From an uncultured bacterium (GTDB taxonomy: Bacteria > Actinomycetota > Coriobacteriia > Coriobacteriales > Eggerthellaceae): a stretch of 7,019 bases of DNA. The translations under genes were made by a program, and so were the position numbers. The notes under the pieces were generated by a model, which did not search any database, had not been told where the DNA came from, and saw only the letters and a program-made list of their open reading frames with translations. The DNA lies in the NCBI GenBank assembly GCA_905215325.1, contig CAJMPP010000051.1, forward strand, positions 1-7,019, in the 5' to 3' direction. Shown here piece after piece: positions 1 to 5,640 of this stretch; within the stretch, counting starts at the first letter, position 1, and each line of letters begins with the position of its first letter.

Positions 1-59
1 GTACGCAACGGAGTGAATAGATGTCCTGGACACACTTTTTGTCCTATAAGCCGGGTTTT

Positions 60-199
60 GTCATTCTGAACCTGTTATTCAAATCTCGTCATTTTGGACC
101 TGCTACTCGAGTCTTGTCGTTCCGCTCCTGCTGTTTGAGTCCCGCTTTCTCGGTTTCGTATTTCCGAACCCCGTTGCCCAGACCTGCTTTGAATCTGCT
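60..199. repeat. Degenerate 28-bp tandem repeat, about 3 clear and 2 decayed units
   Basis: Units begin at 60, 88, 116, 144 and 172. The first three align without gaps: GTCATTCTGAACCTG..., GTCATTTTGGACCTG... and GTCGTTCCGCTCCTG.... The fourth is weak. The fifth recovers the word GACCTGCT at 181, exactly 84 bases (three periods) after its copy at 97. A period of 28 is not a multiple of three, so the array does not encode a repeated peptide, and an open frame running through it is best read as chance. It lies upstream of purE. I do not recognise the family. It could be an intergenic repeat of the host genome or the footprint of a protein-binding array. Confidence 0.6.
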
Positions 200-335
200 G
201 CTCCGTAGTTGCCGGGCTCTCGTGCTGGCTGGAGTTCTGCACGACCTCGCTTTCACGATTTCGCTTCCCTGACTTCGGCATGTTTCGGTCTCCCATAATT
301 TGCGTGCGGTTTTCCCTATACGTTCCCTTCCGCGC
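200..335. other. Pyrimidine-rich intergenic DNA, no gene seen
   Basis: The + strand is unusually rich in C and T here and poor in A, continuing the composition of the preceding repeat array. A partial echo of the array is visible: CGCTTTC.CG.TTTCG occurs at 143-158 and again at 248-263, but off the 28-bp register. Frames on both strands stay open only because stop codons are rare in such sequence. They show no ribosome-binding site and no recognisable protein. Confidence 0.5.
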
Positions 336-341
336 TACACT
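336..341 (+). promoter_or_regulatory. Candidate -10 box for purE (TACACT)
   Basis: TACACT matches the TATAAT consensus at four of six positions. It would place the transcript start near 348, giving a 5' leader of about 32 nt. No convincing -35 box is visible at 16-18 bp upstream, so the call is tentative. I saw no purine-riboswitch-like fold in the short leader. Confidence 0.35.
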
Positions 342-379
342 GCCTTTGAGTACAAATCACGTGTTGAAAGGGTTGCGAA

Positions 380-850
380 ATGTCTTGCGATCATAAGAAT
401 CCCGTCATCGGCATCATCATGGGCTCTGAAAGCGATATGCCCGCCATGGAGCCCTGTATGAAGCAGCTTGAGGAGTTCGGCGTGCCGTATGAGGTGAAGG
501 TTGCCAGCGCGCACCGTAAGCCTGCCGAGGTGCATGAGTGGGCCTCCACTGCGCATGAGCGCGGCATCAAGGTCATCATCGCCGCTGCAGGCAAGGCGGC
601 TCACCTGGGCGGCGTGGTTGCCGCTTACACCCCCGACCCGGTTATCGCCGTTCCCATGAAGACGAGCGACCTTGGCGGCCTGGATTCGCTTCTGTCCATG
701 GTGCAGATGCCCTCTGGCGTGCCGGTTGCCACCGTTGCAATCAACGGTGCGAAGAACGCGGCCATCTTGGCAGTGCAGATCATGGGCACCGGCTGCAACG
801 GCGCTCGTCAGAAGATCATCGATATGAAGAAGGCCATGGCCGAGGCGTAA
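380..850 (+). CDS. purE: N5-carboxyaminoimidazole ribonucleotide mutase (class I PurE)
   Basis: This cytosolic enzyme of de novo purine synthesis moves the carboxyl group of N5-CAIR to carbon 4 of the imidazole, forming CAIR. Its usual partner PurK is not in the window. The 156-residue length is normal for a single-domain PurE. The phosphate-binding MGSESD loop is at residues 14-19. SAHR at 43-46 supplies His45 and AAHL at 73-76 supplies His75; both histidines fall at the same numbers as in the E. coli enzyme and mark class I. One departure is AGKAAHLGG where many class I enzymes have AGGAAHLPG. The C-terminal half contains VQMPSGVPVATVA and KNAAILA, as in the family. The ATG start follows a GAAAGGG ribosome-binding site (366-372) by 7 nt. 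The gene stands alone, with its own promoter candidate and terminator. Confidence 0.96.
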   Translation: MSCDHKNPVIGIIMGSESDMPAMEPCMKQLEEFGVPYEVKVASAHRKPAEVHEWASTAHERGIKVIIAAAGKAAHLGGVVAAYTPDPVIAVPMKTSDLGGLDSLLSMVQMPSGVPVATVAINGAKNAAILAVQIMGTGCNGARQKIIDMKKAMAEA

Positions 851-865
851 AGCCGGCCGCTTGCG

Positions 866-896
866 AAAGGGCGACGGGGCAACCTGTCGCCCTTTT
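866..896 (+). terminator. Rho-independent terminator after purE
   Basis: A perfect 10-bp stem pairs 866-875 (AAAGGGCGAC) with 886-895 (GTCGCCCTTT) around a 10-nt loop. The 3' arm runs into TTTT at 893-896. It begins 15 nt after the purE stop codon, so it isolates purE from iorA. The T-run is short and partly inside the stem. Confidence 0.85.
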
Positions 897-934
897 GCTA
901 TCATGAACAGGTATCCAGACGATTCTCTCCACGT

Positions 935-950
935 TGTTTCACGTGAAACA
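935..950. other. parS: parS centromere site (ParB binding)
   Basis: The 16-mer TGTTTCACGTGAAACA is a perfect palindrome and matches the conserved bacterial parS sequence recognised by ParB/Spo0J. The dyad extends to 22 bp (932-953). ParB loads at such sites, spreads along the DNA and recruits SMC and ParA to segregate the replication origin region. Sites of this kind cluster near oriC in most bacteria, so the window is probably origin-proximal. It sits between the purE terminator and iorA. It would be translated as FHVKQ if iorA were wrongly started upstream at TTG 934. Confidence 0.9.
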
Positions 951-996
951 ACGAAGGGGGCGATTCCTGAAACCAGGCTTTGAAGCGGGGAAACAT

Positions 997-2949
997 ATGA
1001 CGAAGAAACTGCTTATGGGCAACGAGGCGTTCGCCCATGCCGCACTTGAGGCGGGGGTGCGCGTTGTTGCGGGCTATCCCGGGACGCCGTCGTCCGAGGT
1101 GACGGAAACCGTGGCGAAGCTGCATGCTTCCGGCGCCGCTCAGGGCATCCATGTGGAGTGGTCCACGAACGAGAAAAGCGCGCTCGAGCTGCTCGCCGGC
1201 GCGTCGTACTGTGGAGCGCGCACGCTGTTTACCTGCAAGCAGGTGGGTCTGAATGTGGCAAGCGACCCGTTGATGAGCTTGAACTACGTGGGGGTGAAGG
1301 GCGGCACGGTGCTATTCGTGGCAGACGACCCCGGCCCCATTTCGTCGCAGACCGAGCAGGATACGCGTAGGTTCGGCAACTTCGCCAAGGTACCGGTGCT
1401 CGATCCGGCAACGCCCGATCAGGGCTTCGACATGATGAAGGCGGCGTTCGATCTTTCGGAACGCTACAAGACGCCGGTCATCGTACGCCCCACCACGCGT
1501 GTATGCCATGCCTCGACGTTCTTCGACGTTGCCGAGGAAACGCACGCCAAGCCCATCCCCGAGGAGGGCTTCGAGCGCGGCCCGCGTTGGGTCATCTTCC
1601 CGAAGCGCGCCTATGAGGGTCATGGGGAAATCAACGAGCGCCTGCGTGCGATTGCCGTCGATTACGCGACGAACCCGGTTTTGAGCGCATTCAATCCCGT
1701 CGATGAGCGACGCGTGGCCGGCCAGCTCACTCGTCACGGCATCGTTGCGGGCGGCGTGTCGGCTGCTTATGCGCTCGAGGCGCTGCGACTGCTTGAGGAG
1801 CGTGCGAGCGAGCGCGGCGTGCAGTTGCCGGCATATCGTTTCTGGCAGGTGGGCACCCCCTTCCCGTTCCCTGAGCGCACGTGCGCCGAGTTCACCAAGG
1901 GGCTTACCGACGTGCTCGTGCTCGAAGAACTCGACCACGTGCTCGAAGACGAGCTGCTGGCGTTCGCTGGCAGGACGCATGCCGAGTACAATACGCACGG
2001 CAAGTTGACGGGCGAAGCGCGCGATCGCGGCGAGAACGACGTCGACGACATCCTTGTCCGTCTTGCCGTCTACCTCGGCGTCCCTGAGTTGGCCGAGGCC
2101 GAAGACACGGCAGCCTACGATAACGCCGACCCTGAGCAGCCTCTTCCGATCCGCCCGCCGGTGCTGTGCCCGGGCTGCCCGCATCGCGGCAGCTTCTACG
2201 CCGTGAAACGTGCGTTGGGCAAGACCCCGGCCGTGTTCTGCGGCGACATCGGATGCTACACGCTCGGCAACGCCATGCCGCTCGATGCGGTGGACACATG
2301 CCTGTGCATGGGCGCCGGCATCACCATGGCGCAGGGCTTCTCCGTGGTCGAGCCGCAGAAGAAGGCCTTGGCGTTCGTCGGCGATTCGACGTTCTTCGCC
2401 AGCGGTTTGCCGGGAATCGTGAACGCCGTGTACAACGGCCACGACTTCACGCTGTGCGTGCTCGACAACGCCACCACCGCCATGACGGGCAGTCAGCCGC
2501 ATCCGGGCACGGGCGTGGCGCTGATGGGCGAGCGTCGCAAGCCGGTTTCCATTGAAGCCGTGCTGAAGGCGGTAGGCTTCGAGTGCATCGTGCACGCCGA
2601 CCCGCTGAACCTGCAGCAGTCCATCGACGCTGCGCGTGAGGCGATCGATTTCGAGGGACCTTCTGCCATCATGTTCGAAAGCCCCTGCGTGCAGCTGTTC
2701 AAGCCGGCGGATCCCGTGATGTTGGACGCTCAGCGTTGTACGGGCTGCAAGAAGTGCATCACCGAGATCGGGTGTCCCGGCATCGGCTTCGACATCGACG
2801 CACGCGGCCCGAAAAGCGGGGAGCGCGGTCAGGCGTTCATCGACGCCGGCCAGTGCAACGGGTGCGGGCTGTGCACGCAGGTGTGCCCGTTCGACTGCAT
2901 CTCCGTGGTCGATGCCGCATCCGCCGCTAGCGAGAAGAAGGAGGCCTAG
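997..2949 (+). CDS. iorA: Indolepyruvate:ferredoxin oxidoreductase, alpha subunit
   Basis: This catalytic subunit oxidises aryl-pyruvates (from Trp, Phe, Tyr) with CoA to aryl-acetyl-CoA, CO2 and reduced ferredoxin; the reaction is reversible. The 650-residue protein shows the family order. The N-terminal pyrimidine-binding domain has GYPGTPSSE at 26-34 and a VGLNVASDPL segment. The thiamine-diphosphate domain has CPGCPHR at 391-397, GDIGC at 416-420, GDS at 462-464 and Asp490-Asn491 as the paired metal-binding end. The C-terminal ferredoxin domain has two cysteine sets: 581, 584, 587, 593 and 620, 623, 626, 630. I chose ATG 997 because GCGGGG (985-990) lies 6 nt upstream; the frame is open back to TTG 934, but that stretch is the parS site. 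A weak extended -10 (TGCTATCAT, 897-904 plus one base) is the only promoter hint. The stop is followed one base later by iorB. Confidence 0.95.
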   Translation: MTKKLLMGNEAFAHAALEAGVRVVAGYPGTPSSEVTETVAKLHASGAAQGIHVEWSTNEKSALELLAGASYCGARTLFTCKQVGLNVASDPLMSLNYVGVKGGTVLFVADDPGPISSQTEQDTRRFGNFAKVPVLDPATPDQGFDMMKAAFDLSERYKTPVIVRPTTRVCHASTFFDVAEETHAKPIPEEGFERGPRWVIFPKRAYEGHGEINERLRAIAVDYATNPVLSAFNPVDERRVAGQLTRHGIVAGGVSAAYALEALRLLEERASERGVQLPAYRFWQVGTPFPFPERTCAEFTKGLTDVLVLEELDHVLEDELLAFAGRTHAEYNTHGKLTGEARDRGENDVDDILVRLAVYLGVPELAEAEDTAAYDNADPEQPLPIRPPVLCPGCPHRGSFYAVKRALGKTPAVFCGDIGCYTLGNAMPLDAVDTCLCMGAGITMAQGFSVVEPQKKALAFVGDSTFFASGLPGIVNAVYNGHDFTLCVLDNATTAMTGSQPHPGTGVALMGERRKPVSIEAVLKAVGFECIVHADPLNLQQSIDAAREAIDFEGPSAIMFESPCVQLFKPADPVMLDAQRCTGCKKCITEIGCPGIGFDIDARGPKSGERGQAFIDAGQCNGCGLCTQVCPFDCISVVDAASAASEKKEA

Positions 2950-2950
2950 C

Positions 2951-3547
2951 ATGCTGAACATCCTGCTCACGGGCGTAGGCGGCCAGGGAACGGTTCTGGC
3001 CGCGAAGGTGCTTGCCCAGGCCGCCTTGGAGAAAGGCTGGCAGGTGCGCACGGCCGAGACCATCGGTATGGCGCAGCGTGGCGGCAACGTGGTGTCGCAC
3101 GTGCGCATCGGCAACAAGGGCGAGCAGGTGCATGCGCCCCTGATCAGCCGAGGAACCGCCGATCTGATCATCGCGTTCGAGCCGGCAGAGGCCGCGCGCG
3201 TGCTTCCGTATCTTGCCCCCGCCGGGACGCTGGTGTTCGCCACCACCGCGGTGCAGCCGGTCACGGCGGCGCTGTCGAAGAACCCGTATCGCACCAGCGA
3301 CGTGATCGCGAACATGGAGCGAGCTCTGGTGGGTACGCAGGCGAAGCTTGTGCCCGTCGATGATGCCGCGCTCACGCAGGCAACCGGCAGCCGCAAGGTG
3401 CTTAACAGCCTGCTGTTGGCAAAGGCCTTGCAAACCGGATGCGTGCCCATCGATGTCGAAGACCTTCGAGCAGCGATCGCGGCTTGCGTCAAGCCGCGCT
3501 TCGTGGATATGAACCTGCAGGCGATCGACGTGGCGGTGCAAGCGTAG
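2951..3547 (+). CDS. iorB: Indolepyruvate:ferredoxin oxidoreductase, beta subunit
   Basis: This 198-residue protein is the small subunit of the heteromeric IorAB complex and corresponds to the gamma-type domain of 2-oxoacid:ferredoxin oxidoreductases. It completes the active site of IorA and helps bind CoA and the 2-oxoacid. The N-terminal GVGGQG motif (residues 8-13) followed by the conserved GMAQRGG (39-45) is diagnostic. The start is firm: a perfect AAGGAGG (2938-2944) lies 6 nt before ATG 2951, inside the end of iorA. The iorA stop and this start are separated by one base, which implies translational coupling and a shared transcript. A longer frame back to 2912 overlaps the iorA ferredoxin domain and is unlikely to be used. 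Confidence 0.95.
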   Translation: MLNILLTGVGGQGTVLAAKVLAQAALEKGWQVRTAETIGMAQRGGNVVSHVRIGNKGEQVHAPLISRGTADLIIAFEPAEAARVLPYLAPAGTLVFATTAVQPVTAALSKNPYRTSDVIANMERALVGTQAKLVPVDDAALTQATGSRKVLNSLLLAKALQTGCVPIDVEDLRAAIAACVKPRFVDMNLQAIDVAVQA

Positions 3548-3572
3548 CGCCTTTGCAGCCGCTCAAATCCCC

Positions 3573-3602
3573 GGCGGTGCGCATACCGGCATGCGCACCG
3601 CC
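3573..3602 (+). terminator. Strong 12-bp hairpin after iorB, probable terminator
   Basis: 3573-3584 (GGCGGTGCGCAT) pairs perfectly with 3591-3602 (ATGCGCACCGCC) around a 6-nt loop, 26 nt after the iorB stop. No T-run follows (CTACAAGCC). It may be a U-less terminator, an RNA-stabilising 3' end, or act on either strand. Confidence 0.5.
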
Positions 3603-3665
3603 CTACAAGCCAATCCGCCTTTGCAAGCGCCGACCGTCGCGAAGTCGGGCTTATGCGCCTTTTGC

Positions 3666-3689
3666 GACGTCATTCACGCCGATGACGTC
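3666..3689. promoter_or_regulatory. Inverted repeat GACGTCAT-N8-ATGACGTC, possible operator
   Basis: The two 8-bp arms (3666-3673 and 3682-3689) are perfect reverse complements separated by 8 bp. The repeat is centred about 85 bp upstream of the -10 box of the next transcript, where an activator could bind. It could instead be a transcribed hairpin with no T-run. The cognate regulator is unknown. Confidence 0.35.
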
Positions 3690-3739
3690 TTGAAACCGGA
3701 AATGCGCCCCTTGATCGGTCCCGTTGCCGGTTTTGGGGG

Positions 3740-3767
3740 TTGCTTGCGGTTCGGTTTGGCCTACAAT
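3740..3767 (+). promoter_or_regulatory. Promoter of the first leader ORF and ligase gene
   Basis: TACAAT at 3762-3767 matches the -10 consensus at five of six positions. TTGCTT at 3740-3745 is a plausible weak -35 box with a 16-bp spacer. Transcription should start about 7 nt after the -10 box, that is at the A of the ATG at 3775. This gives a leaderless short ORF and a leader of about 200 nt before the ligase start codon. Confidence 0.55.
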
Positions 3768-3774
3768 GACCAGT

Positions 3775-3843
3775 ATGACTTCGGTATTCGACATCCACTT
3801 CTCCTCAGCCGCGCGCACCGCGTTGGCTGGTCGATGGCTTTAG
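3775..3843 (+). CDS. Putative leaderless leader peptide (Trp type) upstream of the ligase
   Basis: This 22-codon ORF, MTSVFDIHFSSAARTALAGR-WL-stop, begins exactly 7 nt after a -10 box and has no ribosome-binding site, as expected of a leaderless mRNA. It ends Arg-Trp-Leu-UAG (CGA TGG CTT TAG). The third base of the stop codon is the first base of an 8-bp RNA stem, so a ribosome at the stop would cover that stem's 5' arm. The second leader in this window (5461-5640) repeats the same end (Arg-Tyr-Leu-UAG), stop codon and stem position. By analogy with amino-acid leader peptides it may sense charged tRNA-Trp or free tryptophan. A single Trp codon makes a TnaC-like ribosome-arrest mode as plausible as classical attenuation. 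The ORF is short and could be chance on its own; the parallel raises confidence. Confidence 0.5.
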   Translation: MTSVFDIHFSSAARTALAGRWL

Positions 3844-3909
3844 CTTCAAGACCTGTAAGGCTTGGGGCCGATTTGCCGTGCTTTCCCGCAGCCTTTTCGG
3901 GCTTGAAGC
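3843..3909 (+). promoter_or_regulatory. Leader RNA stem-loop following the Trp-type leader ORF
   Basis: 3843-3850 (GCTTCAAG) pairs perfectly with 3902-3909 (CTTGAAGC). Inside it, 3857-3862 (AAGGCT) pairs with 3890-3895 (AGCCTT), and UGGGG pairs with the UCCCG region across a one-base bulge. A C-rich, G-poor stretch containing TTTT (3911-3933) follows, which could serve as a Rho loading site. There is no classical terminator. The outer stem opens on the G of the leader stop codon, so ribosome position can control it. Confidence 0.5.
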
Positions 3910-3976
3910 GCCTACGCACTTTTCCTCACACAGCATGAATAAAACGAAGCGAGCCATTTGAACAAGGGAGCATACT

Positions 3977-5218
3977 ATGCAGATGAAGCCGGAGCAGCTT
4001 GAGATCATCAAAGAGCAGTTCAAAACCCTGAAGGACCGATCGGCCTTCTACGCCCGTAAATTCAAGGACATCGATCTGTCCGACGTGCAGACCCAGGAAG
4101 ATTTCGAGAAGCTGCCGTTCTCGGAAAAGGCGGATTTGCGCGAGGCGTACCCGTTGGGACTGCAGGCGGTGCCGGATGAGAAGATCATCCGCATCCACAG
4201 CTCTTCGGGCACCACGGGCACCCCGGTCGTCATCCCTTATACGCAGAAGGACGTCGACGATTGGGCCACCATGTTCGCGCGCTGCTACGAGACGGCGGGC
4301 ATCACGAACACCGATCGCATCCACATCACCCCTGGTTACGGCCTGTGGACTGCCGGCATCGGCTTCCAGCTGGGCTGCGAGCGCCTGGGCGCCATGGCCA
4401 TCCCCATGGGTCCTGGCAACACCGAAAAGCAGCTGCAGATGATGCAGGACCTGCGCTCCACCGTCATCACCGGCACGTCCAGCTATGCGCTGCTGCTTGC
4501 CGAGGAGATCGAGAAACGCGGCCTGCGCGACAAACTCTACCTGCGCAAGGGCGTCATCGGCTCCGAGCGCTGGGGCGAGAAGATGCGCCATCGCATCTCC
4601 AACGAGCTTGGCATCGAGATCTTCGACATCTACGGTTTGACCGAGATTTACGGCCCGGGCATTGGCATCTCCTGCGAAGAGCATCACGGCATGCATATCT
4701 GGGAAGACTACGTGTACTGCGAGATCATCGACCCGAAAACCGGCGAGCAGCTGCCCGACGGCGAAGTTGGTGAGTTGGTGCTCACCACGCTGCGCAAGGA
4801 GGGCGCACCGCTCATCCGTTATCGCACGCACGACCTTACGCGCATCATCCCCGGCGACTGCAAGTGCAAGTTCGGCAGCCATCATCCGCGTATCGATATC
4901 CTGACGGGCCGCACCGATGACATGGTCAAGGTGAAGGGCTGCAACATGTTCCCCTCCCAGATCGAGGAGGTGCTGCAGTTCACCGACGGCGCATCGTCCG
5001 AGTATCAGGTGATGATCGAGGCCATCAACGGTCGCGATGTGCTCACTGTGCTATTCGAGACGCCGCTTGAGGGCGAGGAGCGCGAGCGATGCGAGCAGCA
5101 GCTGGCGGCCATCTTCAAGGCGAAGATCGGCTGCACTCCCGAGGCGAAGGGCGTTCCCATGGGCGAGCTGCCGCGTAGCGAGAAGAAGTCGAAGCGCATC
5201 TTCGACTCCCGCTACTAA
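3977..5218 (+). CDS. paaK: Phenylacetate-CoA ligase family (PaaK-like) AMP-forming enzyme
   Basis: The enzyme activates an aryl-acetate (phenylacetate, indoleacetate or hydroxyphenylacetate) with ATP and CoA to the aryl-acetyl-CoA, the acyl-CoA that IorAB uses or makes. Motifs of the adenylate-forming superfamily appear in order: phosphate loop SSSGTTGTP (75-83), YGLTEIYG (219-226), RYRTHDL (281-287), hinge GRTDDMVKVKG (311-321) and C-terminal LPRSEKKSKR (398-407) with Lys404 the likely catalytic lysine. At 413 residues it is a little shorter than the usual 430-440, lacking part of the N-terminal helix. The start is well set: AAGGGAG (3964-3970) lies 6 nt before the ATG. A signal peptide or membrane segment is absent, so it is cytosolic. 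It follows iorAB but has its own promoter, leader ORF and terminator. The exact aryl substrate cannot be read from sequence. Confidence 0.9.
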   Translation: MQMKPEQLEIIKEQFKTLKDRSAFYARKFKDIDLSDVQTQEDFEKLPFSEKADLREAYPLGLQAVPDEKIIRIHSSSGTTGTPVVIPYTQKDVDDWATMFARCYETAGITNTDRIHITPGYGLWTAGIGFQLGCERLGAMAIPMGPGNTEKQLQMMQDLRSTVITGTSSYALLLAEEIEKRGLRDKLYLRKGVIGSERWGEKMRHRISNELGIEIFDIYGLTEIYGPGIGISCEEHHGMHIWEDYVYCEIIDPKTGEQLPDGEVGELVLTTLRKEGAPLIRYRTHDLTRIIPGDCKCKFGSHHPRIDILTGRTDDMVKVKGCNMFPSQIEEVLQFTDGASSEYQVMIEAINGRDVLTVLFETPLEGEERERCEQQLAAIFKAKIGCTPEAKGVPMGELPRSEKKSKRIFDSRY

Positions 5219-5242
5219 AAGCTTGCGAACAAGTTGAATGAA

Positions 5243-5273
5243 AGCGAAGCCGGGCCACGTGCCCGGCTTCGCT
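5243..5273 (+). terminator. Terminator hairpin after the ligase gene
   Basis: A perfect 13-bp stem pairs 5243-5255 (AGCGAAGCCGGGC) with 5261-5273 (GCCCGGCTTCGCT) around the 5-nt loop CACGT, 24 nt after the stop codon. The following GTGTTTC gives only a weak U-tract, but the stem is very stable. Confidence 0.75.
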
Positions 5274-5444
5274 GTGTTTCGGGGCGATGACCTGGCTGGT
5301 TGACCATGGGGGCACTGGGCGGTTCGCGTTCGTCCGGCATCAACGCGCTTTAGGGTTTGCCTCCTTGTGTTCCTAATACGAACCGCTTTGCTAGGAAATA
5401 ATGTTACCGTTCGGAGAAATCGTGGAGGGAAAAGCGCTCGACTG

Positions 5445-5453
5445 TGATAGAGT
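5445..5453 (+). promoter_or_regulatory. Extended -10 promoter of the second leader ORF
   Basis: TGATAGAGT combines a TGN extension with TAGAGT (four of six to consensus). No clear -35 box is visible 16-18 bp upstream, which is tolerated by extended -10 promoters. Its end lies exactly 7 nt before ATG 5461, the same distance as in the leader upstream of the ligase, and so predicts a transcript starting at or next to that A. Confidence 0.45.
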
Positions 5454-5460
5454 AGCGCCC

Positions 5461-5640
5461 ATGAGCATCGTAAACGGACATATCGCCGCATCCCGCAGCG
5501 CTCAGCAGCCCGCTGAGCTGGCTGTCGCGTTGTGCGCCTTCGAAGTCCAAACGATGCCTTTTGCGGGCAAGGCCGCTGGTGAATGCAGTGCGACGAAGCC
5601 CTGCCTTCCTTCCTATTATTATTCCTATCGATATCTGTAG
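5461..5640 (+). CDS. Putative leaderless tyrosine-rich leader peptide upstream of the symporter
   Basis: This 59-codon ORF ends Ser-Tyr-Tyr-Tyr-Ser-Tyr-Arg-Tyr-Leu-UAG: five tyrosine codons among the last eight sense codons (5614-5634). All five are TAT, although neighbouring genes prefer TAC (in iorA I count about ten TAC to four TAT). Such clustering is the hallmark of attenuator leader peptides such as PheL and HisL. Leaderless poly-cysteine ORFs that attenuate cysteine genes are known in mycobacteria. The ATG lies 7 nt after an extended -10 box and lacks a ribosome-binding site. The frame is open back to ATG 5401, but that start would overlap the promoter. The stop codon's G begins an 8-bp stem. 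No Pfam-like domain is recognisable. I infer that tyrosine shortage stalls the ribosome and raises symporter expression. Confidence 0.6.
   Translation: MSIVNGHIAASRSAQQPAELAVALCAFEVQTMPFAGKAAGECSATKPCLPSYYYSYRYL

Noticed and set aside
60..199. CRISPR array
   Set aside because: The 28-bp units are contiguous and degenerate throughout, with no alternation of conserved repeats and unique spacers and no cas genes nearby.
21..296. Overlapping 70-80 codon frames on both strands at the left edge
   Set aside because: They run through the 28-bp non-coding repeat and pyrimidine-rich DNA, where stop codons are rare. No ribosome-binding site or protein pattern is seen.
335..904. Open frame on the - strand opposite purE
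   Set aside because: It covers purE and its terminator in antisense, has no homology signal I can recognise, and lacks a ribosome-binding site.
903..983. 26-codon frame upstream of iorA as a third leader peptide
   Set aside because: Its ATG overlaps the only -10 candidate, it ends Thr-Arg-Leu with no aromatic codon near the stop, and it crosses the parS site. It does not share the architecture of the other two leaders.
934..996. Upstream TTG start for iorA adding 21 residues
   Set aside because: The extra residues are translated parS sequence. ATG 997 has a suitable ribosome-binding site and aligns with the family N-terminus.
1312..3492. Very long open frame on the - strand opposite iorA and iorB
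   Set aside because: It is the antisense shadow of two well-identified genes in GC-rich DNA. It has no recognisable domains and an Ala/Arg/His-rich composition typical of such shadows.
3591..3938. 115-codon + strand frame between iorB and the ligase
   Set aside because: It starts inside the 3' arm of the post-iorB hairpin, runs through the dyad, promoter and leader ORF in another frame, and lacks a ribosome-binding site.
5401..5460. Longer start (ATG 5401) for the Tyr-rich ORF
   Set aside because: AGGAA lies just upstream, but the added 20 codons contain the extended -10 box. The 7-nt spacing shared with the other leader favours ATG 5461.
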